Positions 19,248 through 26,563 of a DNA stretch of 26,563 nt are shown piece by piece; position 1 is the stretch's first letter, and the number at the start of each line of letters is the position of its first letter. The position numbers and the translations under genes were made by a program. Origin of the DNA: CAYXUW01 sp964468375 (GTDB lineage: Bacteria; Planctomycetota; Phycisphaerae; Sedimentisphaerales; Anaerobacaceae); assembly GCA_964468375.1 (NCBI GenBank), contig CAYXUW010000009.1:1-26563 (forward strand). Direction: 5' to 3'. The notes beneath the pieces were generated by a model. The model did no database searches, was not told the DNA's origin, and was given only the letters and a program-made list of their open reading frames with translations.

Positions 19248-21953
19248 TTATCTAACCGCCGCTTGGGCGGTTGCTAATCTTGCAATCGGCACTCTGAACG
19301 GCGAACATGAAACATAATTCATCCCTACGCGATGGCAGAAATCAATACTGCTCGGCTCGCCGCCGTGTTCTCCGCAGATTCCGACTTTCAATTTTTTTCG
19401 TGTTTTTCTGCCAAGCTTCGTGCCCATTTCTACCAGCTTGCCGACACCTGTTTGGTCGAGTTTCTGGAACGGGTCCGCTGCGTAGATGCCCTTATTAACG
19501 TATTCTACGAGAAATTTGCCCGCATCGTCCCGCGAAAACCCCATCGTCATCTGAGTCAAATCATTCGTTCCGAAACTGAAGAACTCCGCCTCTTTCGCGA
19601 TTTCATCCGCCGTCAACGCCGCCCGCGGAACCTCAATCATCGTCCCGACCATATAATCAATCTTACTCTTTTTTTCTTTGAATACCAGCTCGATTTCATC
19701 GACTATCTCGTCCTTGACGACTTTCAGTTCCGAAACCGCACCGGCCAGAGGAATCATAATCTCCGGATGAACAGCTTTGCCTGTTTTCCTGACCTTCAGA
19801 GCCGCTTCGATAATCGCCCTTGCCTGCATTCGGCAGATAGCCGGATACGTAACCGCCAGACGGCACCCGCGGTGACCCAGCATCGGGTTAAACTCGTGCA
19901 GTTGTTCCACCTTTGCCTTTACTGTGGCCGGCTTGACCTTAAGCCGTCTTGCCATTTCCCTCTGACTCTTCTCTTCCTGCGGCAGGAACTCATGCAGCGG
20001 CGGGTCAAGCAGACGAATTGTTACCGGAAGCCCAGCCATCGCCTTGAATATACCCTCGAAATCGCTCCGCTGGTATGGCAGCAGCTTCTTCAAGGCGCCC
20101 TCGAACTGAGTCTTTGCCTTAGCATATTTCTTCGCGATTGCCTTTTTATCTTTCGCCGTCTTTGCTTGCCCGGTTTCTTTAAGCATCAGAGCATAATCGT
20201 CAGCCGCTAAAATCATCTGTCTCACTGGCCAAATCCGTTCGCCCTCGAAGAACATATGCTCCGTCCTGCAAAGCCCGATGCCTTCTGCGCCGAACGCCCT
20301 TGCTCGCTGCGAATCCTCCGGCGTATCTGCATTCGTCCGAACGCCCAGCTTGCGAATCCCATCGCAAATCTTCATAAACCTGCCGAAGTCTCCGCTCAGC
20401 GTCGGCTCGACCGTTGCTAACTGTCCCGTCATAACCTCGCCGGATGTTCCGTCTAAACTAATCCAGTTTCCCTCTTTAATCGTCAGCTTGCCGACCGCAA
20501 GTTTCTTCGCCTTGTAGTTTATATTCAGCGTCCCGACGCCTGCCACGCAGCATTTGCCCATTCCGCGTGCGACCACCGCCGCGTGACTCGTCATACCGCC
20601 GCGTGCCGTCAGAATACCCGTCGCCGCATCCATTCCGCCGATGTCCTCCGGGCTTGTTTCAATCCTGACAAGAATCACCTTTTTACCTTTTTCTTTCCAT
20701 GCCTCTGCTGTATCGGCGTCGAACACCGCCTGTCCCACCGCCGCACCAGGCGAGGCCGGCAGGCCCTTTGCGATTACATTGCGTTTCGCCTTCGGGTCGA
20801 AATGCGGATGCAGCAGCCTGTCCAGTTGTTCCGGTGTTACTCTCTTGACTGCTTCTTCGTCATCGATAAGTTTTTCCTTAACCATATCGACCGCTATCTT
20901 CACCGCCGCTTCTGCTGTCCGCTTGCCCGTTCGTGTTTGCAGAATATAAAGTCGCTTGTTCTGAATCGTAAACTCCATATCCTGCATATCCTTATAATGC
21001 TTCTCCATCTTCGTCATAAGAGAAGTCAGTCTCTTATACGCCTTCGGCATCACTCTCGACAGCTTCTTCAGTTCGACCGGCGTCCTGATTCCCGCCACGA
21101 CGTCCTCGCCCTGTGCGTTCATCAGAAATTCGCCGTAAAATTCCTTCTTTCCATTGCTCGGATTCCGCGTAAAACATACACCAGTCCCGCAGTCCTCGCC
21201 CATATTCCCGAACACCATCGCCTGAACGTTCACAGCCGTCCCCAGCAGCCCCGTAATATTATTCAGCTGACGATACTTCACCGCCCTCTCGATGTTCCAC
21301 GAACCGAACACCGCATTGATTGCGTGCGTAAGCTGTGTTCGTCCGTCCTGCGGGAACATCTTGCCGACGTGCTTCTTATAGACCTTCTTATATTTCTTGA
21401 CCACTTCTTTAAGCTGCTCTGCGCTAAGCTCGTTATCGAGTTTTACCTTCGCTTTATTCTTCGCCGCGTGGATGACCTCTTCGAAATGCTCATGGTCGCA
21501 TCCCATCACGACGTCGCCGAACATATCGATGAACCGCCGGTAAATATCGTATGCGAACCTCGGATTTTTCGTCTTCTTGATAATCCCCTCAATCACGGCA
21601 TCGTTCAGCCCCAGGTTCAGTACCGTGTCCATCATCCCCGGCATCGACACCGCCGCTCCGCTTCTGACGCTTACCAGCAGCGGCTTGTTCGCATCGCCAA
21701 GCTTCGCCTTCATCGCTTTCTCCAGCTTCGCTATGTTCTTATCAATCTCCTGCGACAGGCCCTTCGGCCACTTCCCGCCCGATTTGTAATACTCTCGGCA
21801 CATCTTTGTGCTTATAGTAAACCCCGGCGGGACCGGCACCCCCACGTTCGTCATCTCTGCAAGGTTCGCGCCTTTGCCGCCAAGAAGCTCTTTCATCTTT
21901 GCGTTTCCCTCGGCCTTGCCGCCGCCGAAGAAATATACCCGTTTTTCTGCCAT
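19248..21953 (-). CDS. ppdK: Pyruvate, phosphate dikinase
   Basis: Interconverts pyruvate, ATP and Pi with PEP, AMP and PPi; can serve glycolysis with PPi or gluconeogenesis. 901 residues, full length. The N-terminal ATP-grasp region begins VYFFGGGKAEGNAKMKELLGGKGANLAEM and contains SVRSGAAVSMPGMMDTVLNLGLN. The swivelling domain carries the catalytic GGMTSHAAVVARGMG (H457). The C-terminal PEP/pyruvate barrel has GIGLCRTEHMFF, NPMLGHRGCRL, FSFGTNDLTQMTMGFSRDD and KVGICGEHGGEPSS (catalytic Cys). AAAGGAG lies 9 nt before the ATG. It runs convergently towards the PEP-CTERM operon, with tRNA-His directly downstream on its own strand. Confidence 0.98.
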   Translation of the reverse strand: MAEKRVYFFGGGKAEGNAKMKELLGGKGANLAEMTNVGVPVPPGFTISTKMCREYYKSGGKWPKGLSQEIDKNIAKLEKAMKAKLGDANKPLLVSVRSGAAVSMPGMMDTVLNLGLNDAVIEGIIKKTKNPRFAYDIYRRFIDMFGDVVMGCDHEHFEEVIHAAKNKAKVKLDNELSAEQLKEVVKKYKKVYKKHVGKMFPQDGRTQLTHAINAVFGSWNIERAVKYRQLNNITGLLGTAVNVQAMVFGNMGEDCGTGVCFTRNPSNGKKEFYGEFLMNAQGEDVVAGIRTPVELKKLSRVMPKAYKRLTSLMTKMEKHYKDMQDMEFTIQNKRLYILQTRTGKRTAEAAVKIAVDMVKEKLIDDEEAVKRVTPEQLDRLLHPHFDPKAKRNVIAKGLPASPGAAVGQAVFDADTAEAWKEKGKKVILVRIETSPEDIGGMDAATGILTARGGMTSHAAVVARGMGKCCVAGVGTLNINYKAKKLAVGKLTIKEGNWISLDGTSGEVMTGQLATVEPTLSGDFGRFMKICDGIRKLGVRTNADTPEDSQRARAFGAEGIGLCRTEHMFFEGERIWPVRQMILAADDYALMLKETGQAKTAKDKKAIAKKYAKAKTQFEGALKKLLPYQRSDFEGIFKAMAGLPVTIRLLDPPLHEFLPQEEKSQREMARRLKVKPATVKAKVEQLHEFNPMLGHRGCRLAVTYPAICRMQARAIIEAALKVRKTGKAVHPEIMIPLAGAVSELKVVKDEIVDEIELVFKEKKSKIDYMVGTMIEVPRAALTADEIAKEAEFFSFGTNDLTQMTMGFSRDDAGKFLVEYVNKGIYAADPFQKLDQTGVGKLVEMGTKLGRKTRKKLKVGICGEHGGEPSSIDFCHRVGMNYVSCSPFRVPIARLATAQAAVR

Positions 21954-22028
21954 TCTAAAAATCTCCTTTCAAGCTGTTTTTAAGCACCCTAGCCCTGACA
22001 ATACCCCGCAGGGAATACAAAAACCCAC

Positions 22029-22057
22029 AATATATTCCCCCAGACCACCTCTGTCAA
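22029..22057 (-). promoter_or_regulatory. ppdK promoter
   Basis: TTGACA (22057-22052), 17-bp spacer, TATATT (22034-22029) on the minus strand, about 75 nt before the ppdK ATG. It lies 20 bp inside the left end of the repeat element at 22077. Confidence 0.82.
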
Positions 22058-22076
22058 GAACTGCTTTTTTCTCCAA

Positions 22077-22708
22077 TATTTAGCCCCGTTGCGGGACACT
22101 TGCTGTAATGCGATTTGTCATTGCGATGGTAGCACGGCAATCCAAATTCGCAGGGCGGGGCGAAGTTGGGTTCGTTTGGGTTTGTTTTGACCAAGTGTCC
22201 AAAGTGCATTTTTCGCAGTAACTGTTTTTTTCAATTATGGTTATAAAGATTTGACTTTTAAGAAAATTGGGTTCGTTTTGCATTTTTTGTTTATTTTGAT
22301 TGAAGTTTCCTCTGCGCGCACCGATAGCGCAAGCCGCTCGGGGGCTTTCTAAAATTGATGGGCGATATGAACTTGTCAAAGGACGCATAGAGGGAAAATC
22401 TCCCCTCTGTAATTGGACGTAGCTGCGCGATTTTATCGAAAATTCCAGTTGTTCGGGAGATGTGGTTTGGGCTAAGTCGTTATAGCTAAAAGCATAGAAA
22501 AGTTTTTAGAAAAATGGGTTTTTGTGTGCAGGTAGGCGCGCTTTTGATTGAAATTGCCCGCTCAAGCGCCGCGGGGGCTTTTAAACATTTATGGCTTGTA
22601 GTGCCGGGTGCCCGTGATGGTTTCGTATTGCGTGTAGTTGAGATTCTTTGCTTTGCTCAGAATGACGAGAACGCGGGGTAACCCCCACCCAAAGGACGGG
22701 GCTAAATA
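22077..22708. mobile_element. MITE-like noncoding segment with 13-bp terminal inverted repeats
   Basis: TATTTAGCCCCGT at 22077-22089 has its exact reverse complement at 22696-22708. The 632-bp segment between ppdK and the GH140-like gene has no credible gene. Its lower strand holds a 102-codon ORF (22388-22080) of low-complexity text (QNEPNF, SKQTQTNPT) that I recall as spurious ORFs in planctomycete drafts. Inside, a partly conserved block occurs twice, starting TTTTGATTGAA at 22294 and 22542 and ending in GGGGGCTTT...ATGG. A TTTGCTTTGCTCAGAATGAC stretch near 22650 also looks like a dispersed repeat. A TA at each end could be a target duplication. Mobility is inference. Confidence 0.5.
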
Positions 22709-22733
22709 GCTTGAGATATGGGCGGGTTTTGGT

Positions 22734-22757
22734 ATATTCTGAATTTTAAAAGAATAT
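22734..22757. promoter_or_regulatory. Inverted repeat upstream of the glycosidase pair
   Basis: ATATTCT-N10-AGAATAT, perfect 7-bp arms, 24 bp before the GH140-like ATG. A candidate operator for a polysaccharide-responsive regulator; no clear sigma-70 promoter accompanies it. Confidence 0.35.
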
Positions 22758-22780
22758 GAAACAGCTCGGGAGTTAAAATT

Positions 22781-24172
22781 ATGCCCAAGAAAAGATTTTA
22801 CAGTTTTTTAATATTTATCTGCCTACTTACAATAATCAATTCCACATCGGCTAAATCTTTGAAAGTAAGCAAAGACGGTCGTTTTCTTGTCTATGAGGAC
22901 GGAAAGCCGTTCTTTTATCTCGGTGATTCAGCGTGGGAATTATTTCATTATCTTAACCGGGATGAAACCGACAAATACCTTTCCGACCGGGCGGAAAAAG
23001 GGTTTACCGTTATACAGGCTGTGGTAATTGCACCTGTAGACGGATTAAACACACCAAACGCATACGGTGATGTACCATTAACAGAAAAAAATCCTCTGCA
23101 GCCCAACGAAGCATATTTTAAACACGTCGATTACGTTGTCGATAAGGCAGAGTCACTGGGATTATTTATGGGAATGCTGCCCACATGGGGATTTTATTGG
23201 AGCTCAAGTAATCCGGAGCGGGTCATCTTTACGTCGGAAAATGCAAGAGCGTTCGGGAAATTTCTCGGCAAGCGTTACAAAAATAAACCAATCATTTGGA
23301 TTCTCGGAGGTGACCAAAATATTAAAAATGAGTATGAACGCAAGATAATAGACGCGATGGCTTATGGTTTGAAGGAAGGAGATGGAGGTAAACATCTTAT
23401 CACTTTTCATCCAAGAGGGCCGGGCTTTTCATCGGATTATCTGCATCAAGCCGACTGGCTGGATTTCAATATGTTTCAATCTTCACACGGCGCACATGAC
23501 CACGATAACGGATTGTTTGCCGAACATGATTACGCATTGGAACCTGCCAAGCCCACTATCGACGGCGAGCCGCGATACGAAACCGTACCAACAGGATTTT
23601 ATTTCGATGGTTTTAATCGTCAGAACAGATTTGATGATTACGACTGCAGGCAGGCCGCATACTGGTCATTACTGGCAGGAGCATGCGGACATACTTACGG
23701 TGATAACAATATTTGGCAAATGTGGGTTCCAGCCCGCGAGCCTATTCTATCAGCGTCGATTCCGTGGTACGAAGCCTTAGACCATCCGGGGGCTTTTCAA
23801 ATGGGATTATTGCGGAAATTATTTGAATCAAGACCATTCCAGAAGCTTGTGCCTAATCAATCCATTATTAAAGACGGGCCATTGACAGGCGGCGGGAAAA
23901 TCAGAGCAGCTGTTGCAAGTGACGGCTCGTTTGCGTTTATTTATTCTCCGAGAGGAGAGAAATTCAGCATCGATAAAAGCCTGATTGGCGGTGAAAAAAT
24001 AAACGAGATTTGGTATGACCCGCGCTATGGAATTGCTTATAAGATACATACGACGGATACGAAAGGGATACAAACGTATACCCCCCCTACATCCGGGAGA
24101 GGGAATGACTGGATTTTAATCATCGAAAATGCTGATTTAAATTTCCCTGTTCCTAATACAATAAAGAATTGA
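22781..24172 (+). CDS. Secreted GH140-like (DUF4038) glycoside hydrolase, apiosidase-like
   Basis: 463 residues. Signal peptide MPKKRFYSFLIFICLLTIIN then STSA; export to periplasm or surface. The TIM barrel begins LKVSKDGRFLVYEDGKPFFYLGDSAWELF, typical of DUF4038, and the C-terminal 90 residues match the small beta domain often called putative collagen-binding (AFIYSPRGEKFSID, EIWYDPRYG). Likely catalytic residues are D178 (WILGGDQN) and E263 (TIDGEPRYE), which correspond in motif to the acid/base Asp and nucleophile Glu of the GH140 endo-apiosidase acting on rhamnogalacturonan II; substrate here is inference. GGGAG precedes the ATG. A GH31 gene follows 13 nt later, so they are probably one transcript. 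Confidence 0.85.
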   Translation: MPKKRFYSFLIFICLLTIINSTSAKSLKVSKDGRFLVYEDGKPFFYLGDSAWELFHYLNRDETDKYLSDRAEKGFTVIQAVVIAPVDGLNTPNAYGDVPLTEKNPLQPNEAYFKHVDYVVDKAESLGLFMGMLPTWGFYWSSSNPERVIFTSENARAFGKFLGKRYKNKPIIWILGGDQNIKNEYERKIIDAMAYGLKEGDGGKHLITFHPRGPGFSSDYLHQADWLDFNMFQSSHGAHDHDNGLFAEHDYALEPAKPTIDGEPRYETVPTGFYFDGFNRQNRFDDYDCRQAAYWSLLAGACGHTYGDNNIWQMWVPAREPILSASIPWYEALDHPGAFQMGLLRKLFESRPFQKLVPNQSIIKDGPLTGGGKIRAAVASDGSFAFIYSPRGEKFSIDKSLIGGEKINEIWYDPRYGIAYKIHTTDTKGIQTYTPPTSGRGNDWILIIENADLNFPVPNTIKN

Positions 24173-24185
24173 ATCGGAGATGAGA

Positions 24186-26563
24186 ATGCACAGTAAAAAT
24201 AAAGTTTTAATCGTCGCGGCAATGTTTATTTTTCTTAATCTGGCAAATTGCTACTGTTATGAAATCCACGAAAGCAACGTTCTCGTCCAACCCAAAAATT
24301 ATCAGCTGACAGGCGTAAGAAACCTTCTGATAAAAGTATGTTCAGACGATATAATTCAAATTGTGGCATTACCCACAGATTCTATTTCGGCACCCACAAG
24401 CCTGATTGTCGATGATGCGAAACTGCAACAAGCTGATTTCAAGATAAAAGAAGACCCGGAAGAGATAATTTTAACTACGAGCAAGCTCAAAGTTGTAATC
24501 AATAGCAATAACGGAGAAGTAACAATAAAAAGTATCGACGATGAAATCCTCCTGCAAGAAGGGGCCAGGCAGATTATCCCCGCTGTCGTAATAAATGAAA
24601 AGGTGAATAATATCAAGCAGTCTTTTAAATGGGCTGATGATGAGGCTTTGTATGGTTTAGGTCAGCACCAGGAAGGGATATTCAACTGGCGCGGTCGCTA
24701 TGTCGAATTATTTCAATTTAACACAAGAGCCATTGTGCCATTTTTATTGTCCACAAAAGGTTACGGGATACTTTGGGATAATTACTCATTCAGCAAATTT
24801 AACGACACCCGTTACGGTTCATATATTTGGTCGGAAGTCGGCGAATCTATCAGCTACTTTTTTATTTACGGACCCGAACCCGATTGCGTTATCCGGAATT
24901 ACCGTGAACTTACCGGCACGGCGCCGTTATTTCCTAAATGGGCTTACGGTTATATGCAGTCCAAGGAAAGATATAAAACCCAGCAGGAGATTATAAATGT
25001 CGTTAAAGAATACCGCACTCGAAACATTCCCTTAGATACTATTATTCTGGATTGGCAGTATTGGGATGACGGTAATTGGGGTCAAAAAAGTTTCAATAAA
25101 GAGCGTTTCCCAGAACCGCAATCGATGATGCAGACGCTTCATTCAAGTTATAATGCGCATTTAATGATTTCAATCTGGCCGAAGATGTCAATCAACTCCC
25201 CTGATTACCGTGAAATGAAAAAACATAAAGGATTTCTATATCCTGACGAGAAGAGTCCGTTTTACGACGCTTTTAATCCCGAAGCGCGGGCGCTTTACTG
25301 GAAGCAGGCGAATGAAGGTTTGTTTTCCAAAGGGATTGACGCCTGGTGGTGTGACGCAACGGAACCTGAAGTGGGCGGCTGGGACTTTAGCTGTGATGCT
25401 TACAAAGTGAAGATGAAACCACAAATTGGATCCGGCGCGCGCTATATGAATGCATACTCGCTTGTTCATTCCAAAGGCATTTACGAAAATCAGCGCAATA
25501 CAACTGATAAAAAAAGAGTGGTCAACTTGACACGGTCTGCTTTCGCCGGTCAGCAAAAATATGCCACCATCACATGGTCGGGGGATATCGTGGCGAATTG
25601 GAATGTATTTAAAAATCAAATTCCGGGTGGATTGAATTTCTGTATGTCCGGTTTGCCATACTGGACTACTGATATCGGCGGTTTTTTTGTTCAGTCTGCA
25701 AAAGTGGGCGAGCTCGGCAGGGGCGCTTGGTTCAGAAACGGAGATTTTGACGGCGGTATAGCGGATGATAACTATAAAGAACTTTACGTGAGGTGGTTTC
25801 AATTCGGGACGTTCTGTCCGGTATTTCGCTCGCACGGAACAGATATCTCAAGAGAGATATGGCAGTTTGGCGAACCGGGCAGCTGGGCCTTTGATGCCCT
25901 GCTTAAGTTTGACAGCTTAAGATACCGTTTGATGCCTTATATATATTCTATGGCATGGAAAGTAACGAGCGACGGCTACACCCTGATGCGGGGCCTTATT
26001 ATGGATTTCAGACAAGACCCTCACGTATTTGAAATAGATGACCAGTTTATGTTCGGACAGTCTATTCTGGTTAATCCTGTTACCGAACCCAAACAAACAT
26101 TCCGGAAGGTTTATCTGCCTATAGGTTCGGGCTGGTATAATTTCTGGACCGGAAAAAAATATTCCGGAGGACAAACAATAGCCGTTCCAACTCCCATTGA
26201 TGAGATACCAATATTTATAAAAGAAGGATCCATTTTACCACTGGGACCTTCTGTTCAATATGCATCTGAATCCAATAATCCTATCGAGTTAAGAATTTAT
26301 CCCGGTGCCGATGGCAAATTCGCTTTGTATGAAGATGAAAATGACAATTACAATTACGAGAAGGGTTTTTATTCTATTATCGAATTTAAATGGGATGATA
26401 AAAATCGAAAATTAGTAATTGATGAAAGAAAAGGGGACTTCCCCAATATTGTCGAAGCGAGAAATTTTCGTGTCGTCCTGGTCAGCGAGAGCAGTAGAAA
26501 CGGAGTAGATACAGATATGAATCCAGCAAAAATTATTCATTATGATGGGAAGAAAAAAATAGT
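24186..26563 (+). CDS. GH31 family glycoside hydrolase (alpha-xylosidase-like), 3' end beyond the window
   Basis: Open frame of 792 codons to the right edge with no stop. ATG at 24186 is preferred over ATG at 24180 because GGAG lies at proper spacing before it. Signal peptide with AAMFIFLNLANCYC, possibly a lipoprotein (LANC). An N-terminal beta-sandwich leads to ALYGLGQHQEG and the barrel from PKWAYGYMQSKERYKTQQEI. The nucleophile D390 is in DAWWCDATEPE and the acid/base D467 in WSGDIVANW; YWTTDIGGFF and FCPVFRSHGT complete the GH31 set. DATEPE-type nucleophile motifs occur in secreted alpha-xylosidases, but alpha-glucosidase or transferase activity is possible. The C-terminal beta domains (RIYPGADGKFALYEDEND) are almost complete. 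Confidence 0.93.
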   Translation, partial: MHSKNKVLIVAAMFIFLNLANCYCYEIHESNVLVQPKNYQLTGVRNLLIKVCSDDIIQIVALPTDSISAPTSLIVDDAKLQQADFKIKEDPEEIILTTSKLKVVINSNNGEVTIKSIDDEILLQEGARQIIPAVVINEKVNNIKQSFKWADDEALYGLGQHQEGIFNWRGRYVELFQFNTRAIVPFLLSTKGYGILWDNYSFSKFNDTRYGSYIWSEVGESISYFFIYGPEPDCVIRNYRELTGTAPLFPKWAYGYMQSKERYKTQQEIINVVKEYRTRNIPLDTIILDWQYWDDGNWGQKSFNKERFPEPQSMMQTLHSSYNAHLMISIWPKMSINSPDYREMKKHKGFLYPDEKSPFYDAFNPEARALYWKQANEGLFSKGIDAWWCDATEPEVGGWDFSCDAYKVKMKPQIGSGARYMNAYSLVHSKGIYENQRNTTDKKRVVNLTRSAFAGQQKYATITWSGDIVANWNVFKNQIPGGLNFCMSGLPYWTTDIGGFFVQSAKVGELGRGAWFRNGDFDGGIADDNYKELYVRWFQFGTFCPVFRSHGTDISREIWQFGEPGSWAFDALLKFDSLRYRLMPYIYSMAWKVTSDGYTLMRGLIMDFRQDPHVFEIDDQFMFGQSILVNPVTEPKQTFRKVYLPIGSGWYNFWTGKKYSGGQTIAVPTPIDEIPIFIKEGSILPLGPSVQYASESNNPIELRIYPGADGKFALYEDENDNYNYEKGFYSIIEFKWDDKNRKLVIDERKGDFPNIVEARNFRVVLVSESSRNGVDTDMNPAKIIHYDGKKKI

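Noticed and set aside
20583..21983. 466-codon plus-strand ORF opposite ppdK, with other long ORFs at 19332-20210
   Set aside because: Antisense shadow of a strongly conserved gene. The His/Arg-rich translation reflects reverse-complement codons, with no ribosome site or promoter.
22080..22388. 102-codon minus-strand ORF in the MITE-like region
   Set aside because: Low-complexity text without a ribosome site or fold. More likely a spurious ORF in a dispersed repeat.

Overview
The window looks like a chromosomal contig from an uncultured or draft-assembled planctomycete, most likely class Phycisphaerae near Sedimentisphaerales. This is inferred from the run of PEP-CTERM proteins, a Gram-negative-type KDO gene translationally coupled to CTP synthase (the order known from Chlamydia), the mid-range GC, and peptides such as QNEPNF and SKQTQTNPT in an intergenic repeat that I recall from planctomycete drafts. 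No 16S or other phylogenetic marker is present. A run of 10 N inside trpA shows the sequence is a draft.

Layout. 1-5733 (minus strand): a trpL-E-G-D-F-B-A operon, running off the left edge inside trpA and lacking trpC. It has a strong promoter, a 16-residue leader peptide with three consecutive Trp codons, and a complete antiterminator/terminator, so it reads as a textbook ribosome-mediated attenuator. The leader ATG lies where transcription should start, so the leader peptide is probably translated from a leaderless mRNA. 5765-8406 (plus): kdsB-pyrG, divergent from trp; the PyrG is unusual and has Cys where the glutaminase Glu should be. 8443-9733 (minus): mtnP and a small coiled-coil lipoprotein. 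9834-12785 (plus): queG (also apparently leaderless) and pckG.

13114-19132 is the unusual part. A sigma-54 activator without a receiver domain (13114-14178) is followed by two tandem 19-bp dyads, a good -24/-12 promoter, and a lone degenerate receiver protein (14552-14947). About 1 kb of noncoding DNA follows. It holds at least four well-formed copies (and a divergent fifth) of a two-hairpin module, then an 18-bp direct repeat. Next comes a tightly overlapping five-gene operon of four PEP-CTERM proteins and one secreted orphan, closed by strong hairpins, one of which resembles the array hairpins. I suggest a self-contained sigma-54-controlled surface-protein locus with a structured leader or small-RNA array.

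19160-21953 (minus): ppdK followed 14 nt later by tRNA-His. With pckG, ppdK gives this genome a PEP/pyruvate/oxaloacetate node. 22077-22708: a noncoding segment with 13-bp perfect terminal inverted repeats, resembling a MITE. 22781-26563 (plus): a GH140-type apiosidase-like secreted glycosidase and a GH31 glycosidase cut by the right edge, probably the start of a plant-polysaccharide locus.
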